Positions 61,970 to 64,000 of a stretch of DNA of 64,000 nucleotides are shown here, one piece after another (positions within the stretch are counted from its first letter, which is position 1; each line of letters begins with the position of its first letter). Below the pieces are notes generated by a model. That model saw only the letters and a list, made by a program, of their open reading frames with translations, did not search any database and was not told the DNA's origin. The DNA is taken from assembly GCF_902477725.1 (NCBI RefSeq), contig NZ_CABSIF010000012.1, positions 45,406-109,405 on the forward strand, in the 5' to 3' direction. The translations under genes were made by a program, and so were the position numbers. The stretch comes from an uncultured Desulfovibrio sp. GTDB taxonomy: Bacteria > Desulfobacterota > Desulfovibrionia > Desulfovibrionales > Desulfovibrionaceae.

Positions 61970-62487
61970 AATTCAATCCTCATTTGGGTGGTAATATAGT
62001 GCGGGCTTAAAAGCCACTCTGCAGATTTGTGGGTGCAGCCAGAACGGGTTTGGTGGGGCATTGATGATTCCCACGAATAGGGCCTTGCATTCCCTTGAAA
62101 AAAATTGCCTGTTTCCCGTGTTGCGAATCGATTATTAGACCGGTCGTATAATAAGTCAAGCAGATTTATTTGTTCGCAGCATGCGGGGCATACTCGGCAG
62201 CATAACCATCTGCCCATATTATAATTTTGGAGAATAAGGCAAATAAACAGGAGAATCGTGCTAGCGACCAGCCCCTTGGCAGGAGTATGAAAATATCGGG
62301 ATTAAGGCCTGCCCGCTCTTGGCAGCCCCCTGCCGCAGGCGGTATTCTCCTCATGGCAGCCCGTGCCCATGAAAGCGAGAAATAAAAATTTTGTAACCGC
62401 GCACAAGTTGCTGCACTTTTTGGCTCACGCTCAATTATGCAATACAATCCTTCCGGTTCATACAGCTAAACGCAAAGGTGAATACTT
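61970..62487. other. Divergent promoter region of the flavin reductase and DUF362 genes
   Basis: No gene is visible in these roughly 520 bases. On the minus strand TTGACT (62159-62154) is followed after 16 bases by TAATAA (62137-62132), with the operator between them. The plus-strand promoter of the DUF362 gene must lie in the right half; no clear box pair is seen. Confidence 0.5.
62137..62145. promoter_or_regulatory. Probable TetR operator, copy 2
   Basis: AGACCGGTC is present, and on the minus strand it extends to GACCGGTCTAAT, identical over 12 bases to copy 1 and placed the same way against the -10 box. Confidence 0.65.
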
Positions 62488-63621
62488 ATGGAAAAAGCAA
62501 AGGTGTACTTTACAGATTTTCGCACCAAGGCTTTTGGCGATGGCTTGCCCACCAAGCTGAAAAAAATGATCAAAAAAGCAGGCATCGGCCATATTGATAT
62601 GAAGGGTCGCTTTGTTGCCATCAAACTGCACTTTGGAGAACTTGGCAACATAAGTTACCTGCGCCCCAACTATGCGCGCGCTGTTGTTGACACGGTCAAG
62701 GATTTTGGCGGTAAACCGTTCTTGACCGACTGCAACACCATGTATCCCGGTAGCCGCAAAAATGCCCTGGAACATCTGGAATGCGCCTGGCAGAACGGTT
62801 TTACGCCCCTTACGGTGAATTGCCCTATCATCATTGGCGACGGACTCAAGGGCACGGACGAAGCACTGGTACCTGTTGTGGGCGGCGAATATGTCAAGGA
62901 AGCCAAGATTGGCCGCGCAGTTATGGACGCCGATATTTTCATCAGCCTCACCCACTTCAAGGGGCATGAAATGACCGGCTTTGGCGGAGCCATCAAGAAC
63001 ATCGGCATGGGTTGCGGATCGCGCGCTGGTAAAACTGAGCAGCACAGCAACGGCCAGGCCAACATCAACGAAGCACTGTGCGTTGGCTGTAAGGCCTGCA
63101 TCAAGCAATGCGCCAATGACGCCCTGCACTACTCTGCTGAAACCAAGAAAACCACGGTCGATCACAATAACTGCGTGGGCTGTGGACGCTGCCTGGGTGC
63201 GTGTAATTTTGACGCCATTTCTTTCGCGCATGATGCCGCCATTGAAATGCTCAACTACAAAATGGCGGAATACACCAAGGCAGTGCTGGACGGTCGCCCG
63301 CATTTCCATATTTCGCTGATTGTGGATGTTTCACCCAACTGCGATTGCCATGGCGAAAATGACGCGCCTATTCTGCCCAACATCGGCATGTTTGCATCGT
63401 TTGACCCGCTGGCGCTTGATCAGGCCTGCGTGGATGCCTGCATGAAGGCAAAGCCCCTGCCCGGCAGCCAGCTTGCGGAAAATATTGCGAAAAAGGGATT
63501 TGTGGATCACCACGACCACTTTAAAAATTCTGGCCCTGAATCCGAGTGGCGTGCCTGTCTGGAGCATGCTGAAAAAATCGGCTTGGGTACGCGCGAATAT
63601 AATCTGATTGTGGTAAAGTAA
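62488..63621 (+). CDS. DUF362 protein with 2[4Fe-4S] ferredoxin domain
   Basis: This 377-residue iron-sulfur protein has an N-terminal DUF362 domain with KLHFGELGNISYLRPNYAR and LTHFKGHEMTGFGGAIKN. Two ferredoxin motifs follow near residues 195-245: CVGCKACIKQCAND and CVGCGRCLGACNFD. DUF362 proteins with such clusters are common in anaerobes and have no agreed function. The start follows AAAGGTGAATACTT. It is divergent from the flavin reductase gene, and the region between them holds the TetR operator. Confidence 0.88.
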   Translation: MEKAKVYFTDFRTKAFGDGLPTKLKKMIKKAGIGHIDMKGRFVAIKLHFGELGNISYLRPNYARAVVDTVKDFGGKPFLTDCNTMYPGSRKNALEHLECAWQNGFTPLTVNCPIIIGDGLKGTDEALVPVVGGEYVKEAKIGRAVMDADIFISLTHFKGHEMTGFGGAIKNIGMGCGSRAGKTEQHSNGQANINEALCVGCKACIKQCANDALHYSAETKKTTVDHNNCVGCGRCLGACNFDAISFAHDAAIEMLNYKMAEYTKAVLDGRPHFHISLIVDVSPNCDCHGENDAPILPNIGMFASFDPLALDQACVDACMKAKPLPGSQLAENIAKKGFVDHHDHFKNSGPESEWRACLEHAEKIGLGTREYNLIVVK

Positions 63622-63647
63622 GCAGCAATTATTGCAAGCGCAATACT

Positions 63648-63670
63648 GGCCGGGGCAACCCGGCCTTTTT
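63648..63670 (+). terminator. Rho-independent terminator of the DUF362 gene
   Basis: A seven-base GC stem (63648-63654 with 63659-63665) with a four-base loop and T5 follow 26 bases after the stop codon. Confidence 0.85.
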
Positions 63671-63757
63671 GCGTAATGCCGCATGAAGCAAAGACTCTAA
63701 CTCTCAAGCGCCAAAGTACATGCAAACACTAGGGAACCAGCATTAGCGGAGTCACGT

Positions 63758-64000
63758 TCAGCGCATTCGGGCGAGATGTTGCTTTCCACGAGTCGCTAAC
63801 ATCCTGGCCTTTAAAGGGTCATGGTGAGGGACAGCTATAGCGTTACCTTTCCCCCCGCCTTTCGCAGGACGTGGTGTGTGATTATTGTGACGTAGCCTGC
63901 CGCCTTACCTTTTGCAGGTCGTGACCAGGAGATGGTTGTGGCGTCGCCTTCCTTAGACTCGCCGGAGCGTAGGCGGAGGCGATGTGCTGGTGTTGGGCGA
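63758..64000. repeat. Imperfect tandem repeat of about 50 bases, running off the edge
   Basis: Units starting at 63808, 63858 and 63908 all begin with CCTTT and share GCAGG, CGTG and CGT..GCC patterns. The second and third match at about 70 percent with a one-base shift in the second half. Weaker similarity exists in the flanking units at 63758 and 63958. The block continues past the window, so its size and kind are unknown. Confidence 0.45.
63835..64000 (-). CDS. Possible partial small ORF within the repeat block
   Basis: On the minus strand a frame is open from the right edge to the stop at 63837-63835, about 55 codons. It reads GDATTISWSRPAKGK and then GYVTIITHHVLRKAGGK, two 17-residue units that resemble each other. 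No start codon or ribosome site can be seen because the window ends. The repeats may be DNA repeats with chance reading frames rather than a gene. Confidence 0.25.
   Translation of the reverse strand, partial: RPTPAHRLRLRSGESKEGDATTISWSRPAKGKAAGYVTIITHHVLRKAGGKVTL

Noticed and set aside
1..64000. CRISPR array, insertion sequence, integrase or att site
   Set aside because: I saw no regularly spaced exact repeats, no transposase or integrase reading frame, and no duplication of the tRNA-Arg 3' end.
63758..64000. Reading the right-edge repeats as CRISPR
   Set aside because: The units are imperfect along their whole length and there are no unique spacers between identical repeats.

Overview
The window looks like a chromosome segment of a sulfate-reducing bacterium of the Desulfovibrio group. 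The grounds are a complete six-gene Ech-type energy-converting [NiFe] hydrogenase operon, a short arginine-pathway N-acetyltransferase, a TrmD with a second methyltransferase domain at its C-terminus, the order trmD-rplS-rnhB-yraN-rsmI followed by PTS genes, and several chemoreceptors. This is judged from protein families only. No 16S gene or other direct marker is present. Coding DNA is GC-rich and most long intergenic gaps are AT-rich.

Layout: (1) 1-6 kb holds the tail of a Fur/Zur regulator and the echABCDEF operon on the minus strand. (2) 6-14 kb holds argF and an argA-like acetyltransferase, a secreted histidine acid phosphatase, a six-EF-hand protein, a DUF169 protein and an antiporter-like membrane protein. 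(3) 14-19 kb holds two methyl-accepting chemotaxis proteins, each with a sigma-28-like promoter. (4) 19-29 kb holds a YqaA/DedA membrane protein, tRNA-Arg(TCT), folC, selA, an M18 aminopeptidase, an AlkC/AlkD-like HEAT protein, a CI-type HTH protein, 750 bases of unexplained non-coding DNA, mltA, a YbgC-type thioesterase and an unknown membrane-anchored protein. (5) 29-43 kb is a plus-strand housekeeping block: an EF-G paralogue, a phosphopantetheinyl transferase, trmD, rplS, rnhB, yraN, rsmI, PTS EIID-HPr-EI, smpB and comEC. (6) 42.7-49 kb holds an opuA-type betaine ABC transporter, umuDC and a divergent LexA-like repressor. (7) 49-64 kb is accessory: an AT-rich lipoprotein gene, a LysE exporter, a very large lysophospholipid acyltransferase fusion (LplT-PlsC-ACP-AMP ligase) with an ArsR regulator, a LacI/MHS-transporter/phosphodiesterase module, and a TetR locus with DJ-1, nitroreductase, flavin-reductase and DUF362-ferredoxin genes.

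The most interesting points are these. The acyltransferase fusion carries an embedded acyl carrier domain. The TetR gene and the flavin reductase promoter share an identical 12-base operator core placed directly against the -10 box, which defines a small redox regulon. The EF-G paralogue lacks the catalytic histidine. An EIID-HPr-EI set has no sugar-specific IIA, IIB or IIC partner in view. There are also a structured non-coding region near 26 kb and an imperfect ~50-base repeat block running off the right edge. I found no CRISPR array, insertion sequence, integrase or rRNA.
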